Assembly (NCBI GenBank): GCA_910579575.1 | Contig: CAJTUM010000020.1 | Span: 1 to 31,224, forward strand | Source of the DNA: an uncultured Eubacteriales bacterium | Lineage (GTDB): Bacteria; Bacillota; Clostridia; Oscillospirales; Butyricicoccaceae | Reading direction: 5' to 3' | DNA length: 31,224 nt | Shown here: positions 1 to 7,678 of the stretch, one piece after another | Layout: every line of letters begins with the position of its first letter | How positions within the stretch are numbered: the first letter of the stretch is position 1 | Made by a program: the position numbers and the translations under genes | Notes under the pieces: generated by a model | The model's input: the letters and a program-made list of their open reading frames with translations, nothing else | What the model was told of the DNA's origin: nothing | Database searches by the model: none

Positions 1-63
1 CCTCCGCCACAAAACTACATTTTTTCCTCGGCGTTTTTTTACATTTTATCACTGGCGATGACA

Positions 64-92
64 ATTATAAAGGGAGTTGATTGTATAAGCAA
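64..92 (-). promoter_or_regulatory. Putative sigma-A promoter firing leftward out of the window
   Basis: Read on the minus strand there is TTGCTT (87-92), a 17-bp spacer and TATAAT (64-69). The -10 is perfect and the spacing optimal; the -35 matches four of six bases. It points away from the amidohydrolase gene, so it would drive a gene beyond the left edge. No gene is visible in bases 1-146. Confidence 0.45.
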
Positions 93-146
93 CGTACGGG
101 CCGCCGTGGGGAAAAGCCTGTTTACGTCTCCCAGAAAACCAGGAGA

Positions 147-185
147 GGGGGACTTTGGCTGAATAGAACACAGCCAAAGTCCCCC
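147..185. terminator. Strong perfect hairpin downstream of the amidohydrolase gene
   Basis: A perfect 15-bp stem (147-161 paired with 171-185, arms GGGGGACTTTGGCTG and its complement) encloses a 9-nt loop. It lies 27 bases past the amidohydrolase stop. In the minus-strand direction it is followed by a mixed tract containing TTTT rather than a clean T-run, so it could be a backup terminator or a transcript-stabilising 3' hairpin. Confidence 0.5.
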
Positions 186-199
186 CAGCGCTCGACGCC

Positions 200-257
200 A
201 AAAAATCAATCCTACCCCAACCTTTGACCGGCAGGTCTGCTGGACCAAAGGTTGGGG
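200..257 (-). terminator. Intrinsic terminator overlapping the 3' end of the amidohydrolase gene
   Basis: A 12-bp perfect stem (CCCCAACCTTTG at 215-226 paired with 246-257) sits within the last codons of the gene. On the minus strand it is followed, nine bases later, by a run of six T (200-205). The stem is built from coding bases, so the final residues are constrained by it. With the second hairpin at 147-185 this makes a double stop signal. Confidence 0.5.
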
Positions 258-1642
258 TTTTCCATGACCTCCGGCCGGTTCAGGCGGGACGTCATTTTCT
301 CAAAAGCCCGAGCGGCGTCTTCCAGCAGTTTCTTTTCGTCTATTTGGGTCAGGCGGCGGTTTTCCATGGCCACGACGCCGTCCACAATGGCCATGTCCAC
401 ATCTTGGCCCATGGCATGGTAAACCAGGCGCTGAACGGGCATGACGCCAAAGGGCGCCAAGTGAGGCTGATTGACGTTTATCGTGATGATATCCGCCCGC
501 TTGCCCGGCTCCAGCGAGCCGATCAGATGATCCATCCCCAAAGCCCGAGCAGGCTCTATCGTCACCAGCTCCAGAGCTTGGCCGCAGGGGATCAGATTGC
601 CGTCCTTTTTGCGGAAGCGCTGGAACAGCTGTACATTTTTCATATCCCGCCACAAATCGTAGCTGCGGTCAGGCGCCGTGCCGTCGGTAACCACCGCCAA
701 ATTGATTCCCAACTCCAGCATTTCCTGGACAGGACAATGCCCCACGATATTGGCGTGGGTTGTGGGACCGTGGAAAACAAAGGCCCCGGTTTTCGCCAAA
801 ATCTCCAGCTCCTGCCGGCTATAGCCCGTGCTGTGGGTCAAGCTCAGCCGAGGCGTGAGAACCTCCGGCGTGTGGTCCATCAGAAATTGTACGTCGCCGC
901 CATAGGCGTGCGTGTGCAGCGGCACGCCGTATTCGCTGGCGATGCGGTGCATTTCTCGGTTGTGGCGAATGTTGGCTTGGTCGCTTTCATCCGGCCGGCG
1001 ACCCATACGCCCCGGCGCCACAATGCAGGTCCCCCGGGGATGACGGCCGTTGAGCCGCTTGACCGCCTGCTCCGTCGTTTGATAGGCGGTTTCCGGTTCC
1101 ACCAAAATGTCTTCCGCTGAACCGTCCTCCCGCCAGACCCGAGCTCTTTTCGGAAAAGCCCCATAGGGGCAGCCGACGCCCGAAAGCTGACGGATGCCTG
1201 TGGACAGCGAGCCCTCCAAATTGGCCTCCACGGGCTGAAGGCTGTCCACCCGCGGGGTGCTGCCGACCATGGAAACGCCGGTGGTGGAGCCAAATTTCAG
1301 CCGTTCCGCTGCGGCCAGAGCCCCTTCCGCCCGCCAGAACTCCCAATCGGTGCAGCGGTAATAAATTTCCTCCGCCATGGGCTCCCAATCGTCGTCCAGA
1401 TGCTCCCCCAGCGTGCGGGTCAGGCAATGGCCCCCGTGGCCATGGCCGTCCACCAAACCAGGCAGCACGGCATGGCCCTCGCAGTCCACGATTCGAGCAG
1501 CCTGCGCCTGGGGCGGCAGCTGTTCCATTGGCCCCACAGCGACGATACTATCACCCTCTACCGCCACATAACCCTTGTCATAGATTCGGCGCTCTTTGTC
1601 GATGGTGATAACAATCCCGTTTTTCAGCAGTAAATCCCACAT
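212..1642 (-). CDS. Metal-dependent amidohydrolase (TrzN/SsnA/MtaD-like)
   Basis: This is a 476-aa member of the amidohydrolase superfamily, which hydrolyses or deaminates C-N or C-Cl bonds of small heterocycles using one metal ion. Metal-ligand motifs are in order: HxH at His67/His69 (GHGH after PGLVDG), a histidine in HTHAYG (243/245), THSTG (His270) and TDG (Asp320). The C-terminal strand has the typical GSLEPGKRADII segment that rebuilds the beta-sandwich. The HxxE glutamate usual in SAH/guanine-type deaminases is not obvious: the sequence reads HTHAYGGD. The substrate is therefore left open, and a hydrolase rather than a deaminase is possible (inference). I chose ATG 1642 because AAAGGA lies 9 nt upstream; the ATG at 1666 has no ribosome site. 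The gene follows ftsZ across a terminator, where many Firmicutes carry spoIIGA-sigE, so it is probably unrelated to division. Confidence 0.85.
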   Translation of the reverse strand: MWDLLLKNGIVITIDKERRIYDKGYVAVEGDSIVAVGPMEQLPPQAQAARIVDCEGHAVLPGLVDGHGHGGHCLTRTLGEHLDDDWEPMAEEIYYRCTDWEFWRAEGALAAAERLKFGSTTGVSMVGSTPRVDSLQPVEANLEGSLSTGIRQLSGVGCPYGAFPKRARVWREDGSAEDILVEPETAYQTTEQAVKRLNGRHPRGTCIVAPGRMGRRPDESDQANIRHNREMHRIASEYGVPLHTHAYGGDVQFLMDHTPEVLTPRLSLTHSTGYSRQELEILAKTGAFVFHGPTTHANIVGHCPVQEMLELGINLAVVTDGTAPDRSYDLWRDMKNVQLFQRFRKKDGNLIPCGQALELVTIEPARALGMDHLIGSLEPGKRADIITINVNQPHLAPFGVMPVQRLVYHAMGQDVDMAIVDGVVAMENRRLTQIDEKKLLEDAARAFEKMTSRLNRPEVMENPNLWSSRPAGQRLG

Positions 1643-1683
1643 ACTCCTCGTTCCTTTCTCATCCAATCAATCGGCCGCTTGCC

Positions 1684-1710
1684 AAAAGCGGCGGGAAATT
1701 TCCCGCCGCT
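1684..1710 (-). terminator. Terminator of the dcw operon after ftsZ
   Basis: A perfect 24-bp palindrome (1687-1710, arms AGCGGCGGGAAA and its complement) is followed on the minus strand by TTTT at 1684-1687. It lies 29 bases past the ftsZ stop and 41 bases before the amidohydrolase ATG. No convincing promoter lies between it and the amidohydrolase, so that gene may depend on read-through. Confidence 0.75.
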
Positions 1711-1739
1711 CTTTGATCAACTTGTCCAGCTTGTAGGGC

Positions 1740-3017
1740 TTAAAAATCCCGGCGCTGTTTGTTAAATATCTTCAAAATCTCTTCAAATGCCTTGTCTTTT
1801 TCTTCCTTCGTCGAAATCACATTACCCTCAACCTCGTTGGGCTGCTCCGCCGCCGGCTGAGGTTGTGGTTGAGGCTGTGGCTGTGGCTGAGGTTGGGGCT
1901 GAGGTTGCAGCGGTTGCGGCTGGGCATAAAACTGCGGCGTCGCCGTTTCAACTGCCGGCGGCGCAGGCTGAGGCTGTATCGGAATCTGCGGCGCTGGAAT
2001 AGGCGCGGCGGCCGGCTCCAGCACAAGCGTAGGCATAGGTTCTTCTTTCGGCATACCAGGTTTGTCGTCAAATCCAGTGGCGATGACGGTGATTTTCACC
2101 TCATCCTCCATATTTTCATCAATAGCTGTGCCAAAGATGATGTGCGCCTCGGGGTGAGCAGCCTGCTGCACCATGGCAGAAGCCTGCTCCACTTCCTCCA
2201 AACCGATATCTTCGGAGCCAGTGATGTTCAGCAACACCCGACGGGCGCCGGCGATGGAGGTTTCCAGCAGCGGGCTCGCAATAGCAATTTTTGCCGCCTC
2301 CTGGGCCTTATCCTTGCCGGAGGCCCGGCCTACGCCCATATGAGCGTAGCCCGCTTCCCGCATGACGGTGGAAATATCCGCAAAGTCCAGATTAATCATA
2401 CCCGGCGCAGTAATCAGATCGCTAATGCCCTGGGCCGCTTGCAACAGCACGTTATCCGCCACTTCAAAGGCGTTTTTCAGCGTGATTTTCTGTTCGCTGA
2501 CGTATTTCAACCGGTCGTTGGGAATTGTCACCAAAGCGTCTACCTGATCCTTCAGTTCGGAGATACCGAGGTTGGCTTGGTCGATTCGCTTTTTTCCTTC
2601 AAAAGCAAAGGGCTTGGTCACAATACCCACTGTTAAAATGCCCATTTCTTTGGATATTCGGGCGATAACCGGCGCGGCGCCAGTGCCGGTTCCGCCGCCC
2701 ATGCCGGCGGTGACGAACACCATATTAGCGTCCTCCAGGGCTTTTTTCAGCTCCTCGGCGCTCTCCTCCGCCGCTTTTCTGCCGATGTCCGGGTTGGAAC
2801 CGGCCCCCAATCCTTTGGTCAGTTTTTCGCCCACGGCAATTTTGATCGTCGCGGCCGAATAATTCAGCGCCTGCTTGTCCGTATTGACGGCGATAAACTC
2901 CACGCCTCGGATGCCGCTGCTGATCATGCGGTTGACCGCGTTTCCGCCGCCGCCGCCCACGCCGATCACTTTGATATTTACGTTGTTTTCCATTTCCGTA
3001 TCAAACGAAAAGCTCAT
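1740..3017 (-). CDS. ftsZ: Cell division GTPase FtsZ
   Basis: FtsZ is the tubulin-like GTPase that polymerises into the division ring on the inner face of the membrane. The 425-aa product has the glycine-rich loop GGGGGNAVNR near residue 21, the tubulin signature GGGTGTG at 107-113 and the T7 synergy loop NLDFAD at 209-214, all intact. The globular domain ends near residue 318. It is followed by a roughly 80-residue disordered linker with a run of Pro-Gln dipeptides (about 366-388) and a basic C-terminal tail (EEILKIFNKQRRDF) in the place of the usual FtsA/SepF/EzrA-binding peptide. The start is ATG 3017 with GGAGG 6 nt upstream. It is the last gene of the dcw operon, 62 bases after divIB. 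ftsA, often its neighbour, is absent here. Confidence 0.98.
   Translation of the reverse strand: MSFSFDTEMENNVNIKVIGVGGGGGNAVNRMISSGIRGVEFIAVNTDKQALNYSAATIKIAVGEKLTKGLGAGSNPDIGRKAAEESAEELKKALEDANMVFVTAGMGGGTGTGAAPVIARISKEMGILTVGIVTKPFAFEGKKRIDQANLGISELKDQVDALVTIPNDRLKYVSEQKITLKNAFEVADNVLLQAAQGISDLITAPGMINLDFADISTVMREAGYAHMGVGRASGKDKAQEAAKIAIASPLLETSIAGARRVLLNITGSEDIGLEEVEQASAMVQQAAHPEAHIIFGTAIDENMEDEVKITVIATGFDDKPGMPKEEPMPTLVLEPAAAPIPAPQIPIQPQPAPPAVETATPQFYAQPQPLQPQPQPQPQPQPQPQPQPAAEQPNEVEGNVISTKEEKDKAFEEILKIFNKQRRDF
1854..1925 (-). repeat. Low-complexity Pro-Gln codon repeat in the ftsZ linker
   Basis: Alternating proline and glutamine codons encode about ten consecutive PQ dipeptides in the FtsZ C-terminal linker. 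The 6-bp period with near-identical units is prone to slippage, so dipeptide number may vary between strains. This is a coding repeat, not an element. Confidence 0.8.
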
Positions 3018-3053
3018 AACCTGCCTCCACTTCGCTCATGAATTCCCAAGCCT

Positions 3054-3081
3054 AAAAGCCCTGCGCTCTCCTAAGGCTTTT
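3054..3081 (-). promoter_or_regulatory. Hairpin between divIB and ftsZ (possible attenuator or processing site)
   Basis: Seven-base arms AAAAGCC (3054-3060) and GGCTTTT (3075-3081) flank a 14-nt loop. On the minus strand the hairpin ends in TTTTA and overlaps the divIB stop codon. It resembles a weak intrinsic terminator and could partly uncouple ftsZ from the genes upstream of it or mark an RNA processing site (inference). Confidence 0.35.
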
Positions 3082-3862
3082 ATTCCGGCCGGAACCGGGC
3101 GGTTTGTGGGTTCGTCAGGTCGATGACCCCAGTATCCATTTCGCCCAGGCGTTCCACTACGCTTTTTAGGAACCCGATTTTTTTGGTTAAATCCTCCACC
3201 GTTCCCAGCTCTACCACAAAACGTTCTGTATATCGCAAACGGATCTCAAAGATCTGATTGATATCTATATTGATAATCTCCTCAAGTATATCACTATTTG
3301 TTGCCGTATTCAATATGGTAAACAGAGCTTTTTCCTTCTCTTTGTCCAAAAAATCGGCATAACTGCCTGCTTCAGGCTGTTGAAGCTCCAAACCGACGAC
3401 GGCGCAGAGCCCTCCCGTTTCCTCCGCCGAAACCAATTCCAGCAATTTCCCTTTTTTATCCATCAACCAATACTGGCCTTCTGCCGCCGGAAGAGCCGCC
3501 GCCGGCACGCATTCTGTCACATAAATTTCCACTGTATCCGGCAGGCGGCGGCGGACGCTCACTTCGTCCAGATAAGGGCGGCCGTCAAATATGCGGTTGA
3601 TTGCAGCGATTTTATTGATAAAAATCAGGTTCTCCCCAGTTTCTATGCCCGCCGCCTGAACAATTTCTTGTTTGGAATACCGCGTCTCGCCCACAGCCTC
3701 TACCGTTTTCACCTTAAAGAAGATGGTCACCGCAGTCAAAACGGCGGCGCAGGCCAGCGTCAGGCAAAAAAATGGTATCAGCAGGCCAGGGCCCCGCCTT
3801 CTGCGGCGCCGGCGTTTTTGCGGCTTGGCCATGGACGCGTTTTTTCTGTTTTCCTTGTTCAT
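3080..3862 (-). CDS. divIB: Cell division protein DivIB/FtsQ
   Basis: DivIB (FtsQ) is a bitopic membrane protein of the divisome that binds FtsL and DivIC and helps activate septal wall synthesis. The 260-aa product has a short, very basic cytoplasmic tail with seven consecutive arginines (about 17-23) and one membrane segment (about 27-49). An extracytoplasmic POTRA domain follows (about 52-120, beginning FFKVKTVEAVGETRYSKQEI), then the beta domain. Length and architecture are normal for the family. The start is ATG 3862 with AAGGAAAAGG upstream. It lies 33 bases after murA and 62 bases before ftsZ in the same operon. Confidence 0.92.
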   Translation of the reverse strand: MNKENRKNASMAKPQKRRRRRRRGPGLLIPFFCLTLACAAVLTAVTIFFKVKTVEAVGETRYSKQEIVQAAGIETGENLIFINKIAAINRIFDGRPYLDEVSVRRRLPDTVEIYVTECVPAAALPAAEGQYWLMDKKGKLLELVSAEETGGLCAVVGLELQQPEAGSYADFLDKEKEKALFTILNTATNSDILEEIINIDINQIFEIRLRYTERFVVELGTVEDLTKKIGFLKSVVERLGEMDTGVIDLTNPQTARFRPE

Positions 3863-3895
3863 ATCTCGCCTTTTCCTTCGTTCCGCCTGGATTTA

Positions 3896-5152
3896 TCAAT
3901 CCTCCCGCCGAATATCGGCGCCCAAAGCGGCGTAAGCCTCCTCTATGCGCTGATATCCCCGGTCGATGTGCTCGATATCCTGGATTTCCGTCTGCCCTTG
4001 AGCGGCCAGGCCGGCCACCGCCAAAGCCGCGCCGCCCCGCAAGTCTGTGGCCTTGACGGCGGCGCCCCGCAGCCGTTCCACGCCGACGACAATGGCCGTC
4101 CGCCCCTCTACCCGGATATCCGCGCCCATCCGAGCCAGCTCTGCGCAATGCCGATACCGGTTTTCAAAGATATTTTCGGAAAAAACTGTAGACCCCTGCG
4201 CCAAGCATAGGGCGGCCATCACCGGAGATTGCGCGTCAGTGGGAAACCCAGGGTAGGGCGCCGTGCGCACAGGCGCCGGGCTTTTGAGGCGGCGCGGGGC
4301 CTGGATTTCCGCCCAGTCCTCCCCGGTTTCCACCTGGCATCCGCTTTCCGCCAACAAATGCGTCACCGAAGCAAAATAGGCGGACTTTGTATGCTCCACT
4401 CGAACCCGCCCGCCGGCGGCGGCGCAAGCGCACAGATAGGTAGCCGATTCAATGCGATCCGGTATGACCCAATGCTCCACGCTCCGCTGTACAGGCGCTC
4501 CGCCCTGAATCACAATATCCCGACAGCCCGCGCCGGATACTTGGACGCCGGCTTTGCGCAGAAACTGCTGCAAATCCCAAATTTCAGGCTCTCGGGCAGC
4601 GTTGACAATGCGAGTCTGGCCTGGGCAGGCGGCGGCGCACAGCATGATATTCTCTGTGGCGCCCACGCTGGGCAGAGCCAGAGCAATATCCCGCCCCTGC
4701 ATCTTGCCGCAGCGGCAGCAAATCCGGCCGCCATCCTCCTGAATTTCCACGCCCAGCTGGCTCAGGGCCCGCAAATGCAGGTCGATGGGCCGCGGACCCA
4801 GCTCGCAGCCGCCGGGATACGTCATCTGAGCCTGGCCGCAGCGGGCCAGCACAGGCCCCAAAAAAATCACAGAAGACCGCATTTCCCGCATCAGCTCGTC
4901 TGGGATATCCCACCGATTCATGCCGGCAGAATTGACGACAATCGCGTCCCCTTGCCATTCCACCTGGCAGCCCAAATGCCGCAGAATCGCGGCGGCGGAA
5001 TGAACGTCCTTCAAGTCCGGGCAATTATGTATGATATTTTCGCCGCCGTTGATCACTGCGGCGGCCAGAATGGGCAGAATGCTGTTTTTGGCGCCGCCGG
5101 CCTGGGCCGCGCCATACAGAGGCCTGCCGCCGTTGATGATAAGCCTGCTCAT
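3896..5152 (-). CDS. murA: UDP-N-acetylglucosamine 1-carboxyvinyltransferase MurA
   Basis: MurA transfers enolpyruvate from PEP to UDP-GlcNAc, the first committed step of peptidoglycan synthesis in the cytosol. The 418-aa product has the N-terminal GGAKNSILPILAAA segment with the catalytic Lys-Asn pair. It also has PGGCELGPRPIDLHL, which carries the Cys that binds PEP and is attacked by fosfomycin. The start is ATG 5152 (MSRLIINGG) because AGGAGG lies 8 nt upstream; an in-frame ATG at 5209 has no ribosome site and would add 19 unlikely residues. It sits between murG and divIB, where some Firmicutes carry murB or a murA copy. Many Clostridia have two murA genes, and which paralogue this is cannot be told from the window. 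Confidence 0.96.
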   Translation of the reverse strand: MSRLIINGGRPLYGAAQAGGAKNSILPILAAAVINGGENIIHNCPDLKDVHSAAAILRHLGCQVEWQGDAIVVNSAGMNRWDIPDELMREMRSSVIFLGPVLARCGQAQMTYPGGCELGPRPIDLHLRALSQLGVEIQEDGGRICCRCGKMQGRDIALALPSVGATENIMLCAAACPGQTRIVNAAREPEIWDLQQFLRKAGVQVSGAGCRDIVIQGGAPVQRSVEHWVIPDRIESATYLCACAAAGGRVRVEHTKSAYFASVTHLLAESGCQVETGEDWAEIQAPRRLKSPAPVRTAPYPGFPTDAQSPVMAALCLAQGSTVFSENIFENRYRHCAELARMGADIRVEGRTAIVVGVERLRGAAVKATDLRGGAALAVAGLAAQGQTEIQDIEHIDRGYQRIEEAYAALGADIRRED

Positions 5153-5247
5153 AGTATCTTCCTCCTGTGGGCGGCCCGCCGCCGGGCAAAACCGGGGCGA
5201 GCGCTTCATTTACCCCATACTATGCCGCCTGCTTTGCCCTTGTTCAG

Positions 5248-6372
5248 CTATTGGCCGATCAGCTGGCAGATCTCTCGGTAAATGCGGGCGGAGGCGTCTG
5301 TTTTGGCCAATTCCTTAGCCTTCCGCCCCATCTGCGCCAGCCGGTCCGGGTCGGCCAGCAGGCTTTCAATGGCCCGATAGAGACCGGGGCCGTCGACCTC
5401 GCTTTCCAGCATCACCTGGGCGGCGCCCCGGCGCTCCAGCAGCCGGGCGTTTTTCTCCTGGTGATTGTCCGCCACATAGGGGGAGGGCACAATCAACGAG
5501 GGTTTGCCGGCGGCGCAGACCTCCGCCAAAGTGGAAGCGCCGGCTCGGCACACCACCAAATCCGCCTCGCACAAAACCTTGTCCATATCAAAGATATATT
5601 CCCGTAAATCCACATTTCGAGCCTGGCTCAGATCGACGCCCATTTTTTGGATATATTCCGGCATCCATTGATAATTATTGGACCCGGCGCCGTGGACCAT
5701 GCAGAATTTTTTTTGCTCGGCGCACAGCTGAATGCAGCGGCTCATCTTCTGGTTCATATAATAGGCGCCCACGCTGCCCCAGAAGGACAGAGCCATAGGC
5801 CCGGCCTCTGGGCCAAACAGCCGCTGCTTAAGCCCTTCCGGCTGAGCGGAGACAATTTCCTGCCGCACCGGGCTGCCGGTGAGAACCACCTTTTTGGCCC
5901 CTTTCAAATAGGGCTCGGTTTCGGCAAAGCTGGTAAACACGCAGTCCACCCGGCGGCTCATTTGCTTGACCACCAGGCCCGGCGTGGCGTTGACCTCCAG
6001 CATAGCGCTGGGGATGCCCAGCTTCACCGCCGCCGCCACCGCCGGATAACTGGCGTATCCGCCGGCGCCCATCACCAGGTCGGGCTGAAATTCCCTTAGG
6101 GCCTGCTCCGCCTGACGCCGGGCCTTGGCCGCCTTGGCCAGAGCCTCTGCATTTTTGCGCAGGCCCTGTAGGCTCAGCTGGCGGGAAAGGCCGGTCAAGG
6201 GGAAGGTATACAGCGGATACCCCGCCCGCTTGACCAATCGCTCTTCAATGGCGCCCTGGGCGCCGGCGAAACGGATATCCGCCTCAGGCCGGACCGATTT
6301 AATATAGCCGGCCACAGCCAGAGCCGGGTTGACGTGCCCCGCTGTGCCGCCGCCTGTAAAGAGAATTTTCAT
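5248..6372 (-). CDS. murG: Lipid II synthase MurG (GlcNAc transferase)
   Basis: MurG is a peripheral membrane GT-B glycosyltransferase that adds GlcNAc to lipid I to give lipid II. The 374-aa product has the N-terminal glycine loop GGGTAGHVNP (7-16), a second glycine-rich loop MGAGGYAS (101-108), and the nucleotide-binding signature CRAGASTLAEV (about 275-285) followed by GKPSLIVP. The family motif normally HEQNxxPG reads LEVNATPG here. The start is ATG 6372; the ribosome site TGGAG is 11 nt away, slightly far. The gene is 76 bases after ftsW and about 95 bases before murA. Confidence 0.96.
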   Translation of the reverse strand: MKILFTGGGTAGHVNPALAVAGYIKSVRPEADIRFAGAQGAIEERLVKRAGYPLYTFPLTGLSRQLSLQGLRKNAEALAKAAKARRQAEQALREFQPDLVMGAGGYASYPAVAAAVKLGIPSAMLEVNATPGLVVKQMSRRVDCVFTSFAETEPYLKGAKKVVLTGSPVRQEIVSAQPEGLKQRLFGPEAGPMALSFWGSVGAYYMNQKMSRCIQLCAEQKKFCMVHGAGSNNYQWMPEYIQKMGVDLSQARNVDLREYIFDMDKVLCEADLVVCRAGASTLAEVCAAGKPSLIVPSPYVADNHQEKNARLLERRGAAQVMLESEVDGPGLYRAIESLLADPDRLAQMGRKAKELAKTDASARIYREICQLIGQ

Positions 6373-6448
6373 GGCTTTGCCAACTCCATTCTGTAAGCTT
6401 GAAAAGCGTCAACGCCGCTTTTTGCCGTCGAAGCCCGCCGCATTCGCG

Positions 6449-7600
6449 CTACCCTTGCTCCGGGGCGGGAATCCGACGGGACACCCCCAGCACGATACCC
6501 GCCTCCCCCAACAGCATCAGCAGCGAGGTGCCGCCATAGCTGAAAAAGGGCAGCGCCGCGCCGGTGACGGGAACCAGACCGGTGACCACGCACATATTAA
6601 AAATCGTCTGCACAGCCAGCTGGGTGGTGATGCCGGCGGCCAGCAGCGTGCCAAACCGGTCCGGCGCCCGCAGGGCGATTTGGTAGCCCCGCAGGATCAG
6701 AGCGGCAAACACCAGCATAATCAAAACGGCGCCCACCATGCCCAGCTCCTCGCAGATGACGGCGAAGATAAAATCATTCTCCGGCTCAGGCAGAAATAGG
6801 TGCTTCTGCCTGCCCTGGCCCAACCCAAGGCCCCAGACGCCGCCGGAGCCCACGGACATCAGCGACTGGGCTCCTTGCCAGCCGTTTCCCCGGAAATCGC
6901 TGAAAGGATCCAGCCAAACCTTCACTCGGGCCATGGCGTGAGGCAACAGGAAGATGAGACCTACCACGCCTCCTACGCCGCAGACTCCCATGCCAATCAA
7001 CCAAGCCAGGTTGGCGCCCCCCAAAAAGATCATAATCATGCCAGTGGCGCCGATAATCACGATGGCAGAAAGGTGAGGCTCCGGCGCCAGCAGACCGGCC
7101 AGGACGCCTATAATGGCGATAAAGGGCAAAATGCCATAGCGGAAGGTCCGCATTTTCTTGGGGCCGAACAACGTAATCATGCTGGCAAAGCACAGGATCT
7201 CCGCGAATTTGGCCACTTCCGAGGGCTGAAACTCCACGCCCAAATTGAGCCAACGGGTAGCCTCGTTGCGGGTGACGCCCACGCCGGGAATCAGCACGGC
7301 GATGAGCAGCACAATCGAAAGCGCCAGCAGCGGCAGAGCGAAATAATGGAATTTGCGATAATCAAACCGGGAGGCCGCCAGCATAGCGAGCACTCCCATT
7401 AGCGCAAAGCCCCCTTGCCGCTTGAAAAAAAAGGCGCCGTCGCCCTTGGTGAGCTTCGTGTCGTTGATGGCCTGGACATAGCTGGCGGAAAACAACATAA
7501 TCAGCCCGATGCCCAGCAACAGCAGAATCAGGATGAAAAAGGGCAGGTCCATACCTGTAGTTTTTTTCTTTTTGGGGCGAGGCTTGCCGCCCAGCTCCAC
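6449..7600 (-). CDS. ftsW: Septal peptidoglycan polymerase FtsW/SpoVE (SEDS family)
   Basis: FtsW is a multi-pass SEDS glycosyltransferase that polymerises lipid II at the septum with its cognate class B PBP. The product (383 aa from GTG) has a basic N-terminus (PRPKKKKTTG), about ten hydrophobic segments, the RWLNLGVEFQPSEVAK region, the conserved PENDFIFAVICEELG loop and the PFFSYGGTS signature near the C-terminus. The start is uncertain. GTG 7600 has no ribosome site, whereas a perfect GGAGGTG stands 7 nt before an in-frame ATT codon at 7618, which would add six residues. No ATG, GTG or TTG lies in frame between them. The lone SEDS gene here may serve division, sporulation (SpoVE) or both. 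Confidence 0.95.
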   Translation of the reverse strand: MELGGKPRPKKKKTTGMDLPFFILILLLLGIGLIMLFSASYVQAINDTKLTKGDGAFFFKRQGGFALMGVLAMLAASRFDYRKFHYFALPLLALSIVLLIAVLIPGVGVTRNEATRWLNLGVEFQPSEVAKFAEILCFASMITLFGPKKMRTFRYGILPFIAIIGVLAGLLAPEPHLSAIVIIGATGMIMIFLGGANLAWLIGMGVCGVGGVVGLIFLLPHAMARVKVWLDPFSDFRGNGWQGAQSLMSVGSGGVWGLGLGQGRQKHLFLPEPENDFIFAVICEELGMVGAVLIMLVFAALILRGYQIALRAPDRFGTLLAAGITTQLAVQTIFNMCVVTGLVPVTGAALPFFSYGGTSLLMLLGEAGIVLGVSRRIPAPEQG

Positions 7601-7678
7601 GCTGGCTGTCTTTTGAATGGGAACGCACCTCCAGAAATCTGCCGGCGGCGGCCGGGGCCTCCGCTGGGTTCGCCCCAG

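Noticed and set aside
224..1120. 298-aa plus-strand frame opposite the amidohydrolase
   Set aside because: It lies wholly antisense to a well-supported gene with all catalytic motifs, has no ribosome site, and is explained by GC-rich codon bias opening the opposite frames.
1667..1739. Promoter for the amidohydrolase in the gap after ftsZ
   Set aside because: TTGGCA followed at 17 bp by ATGAGA was the best pair; the -10 is too poor to support a call.
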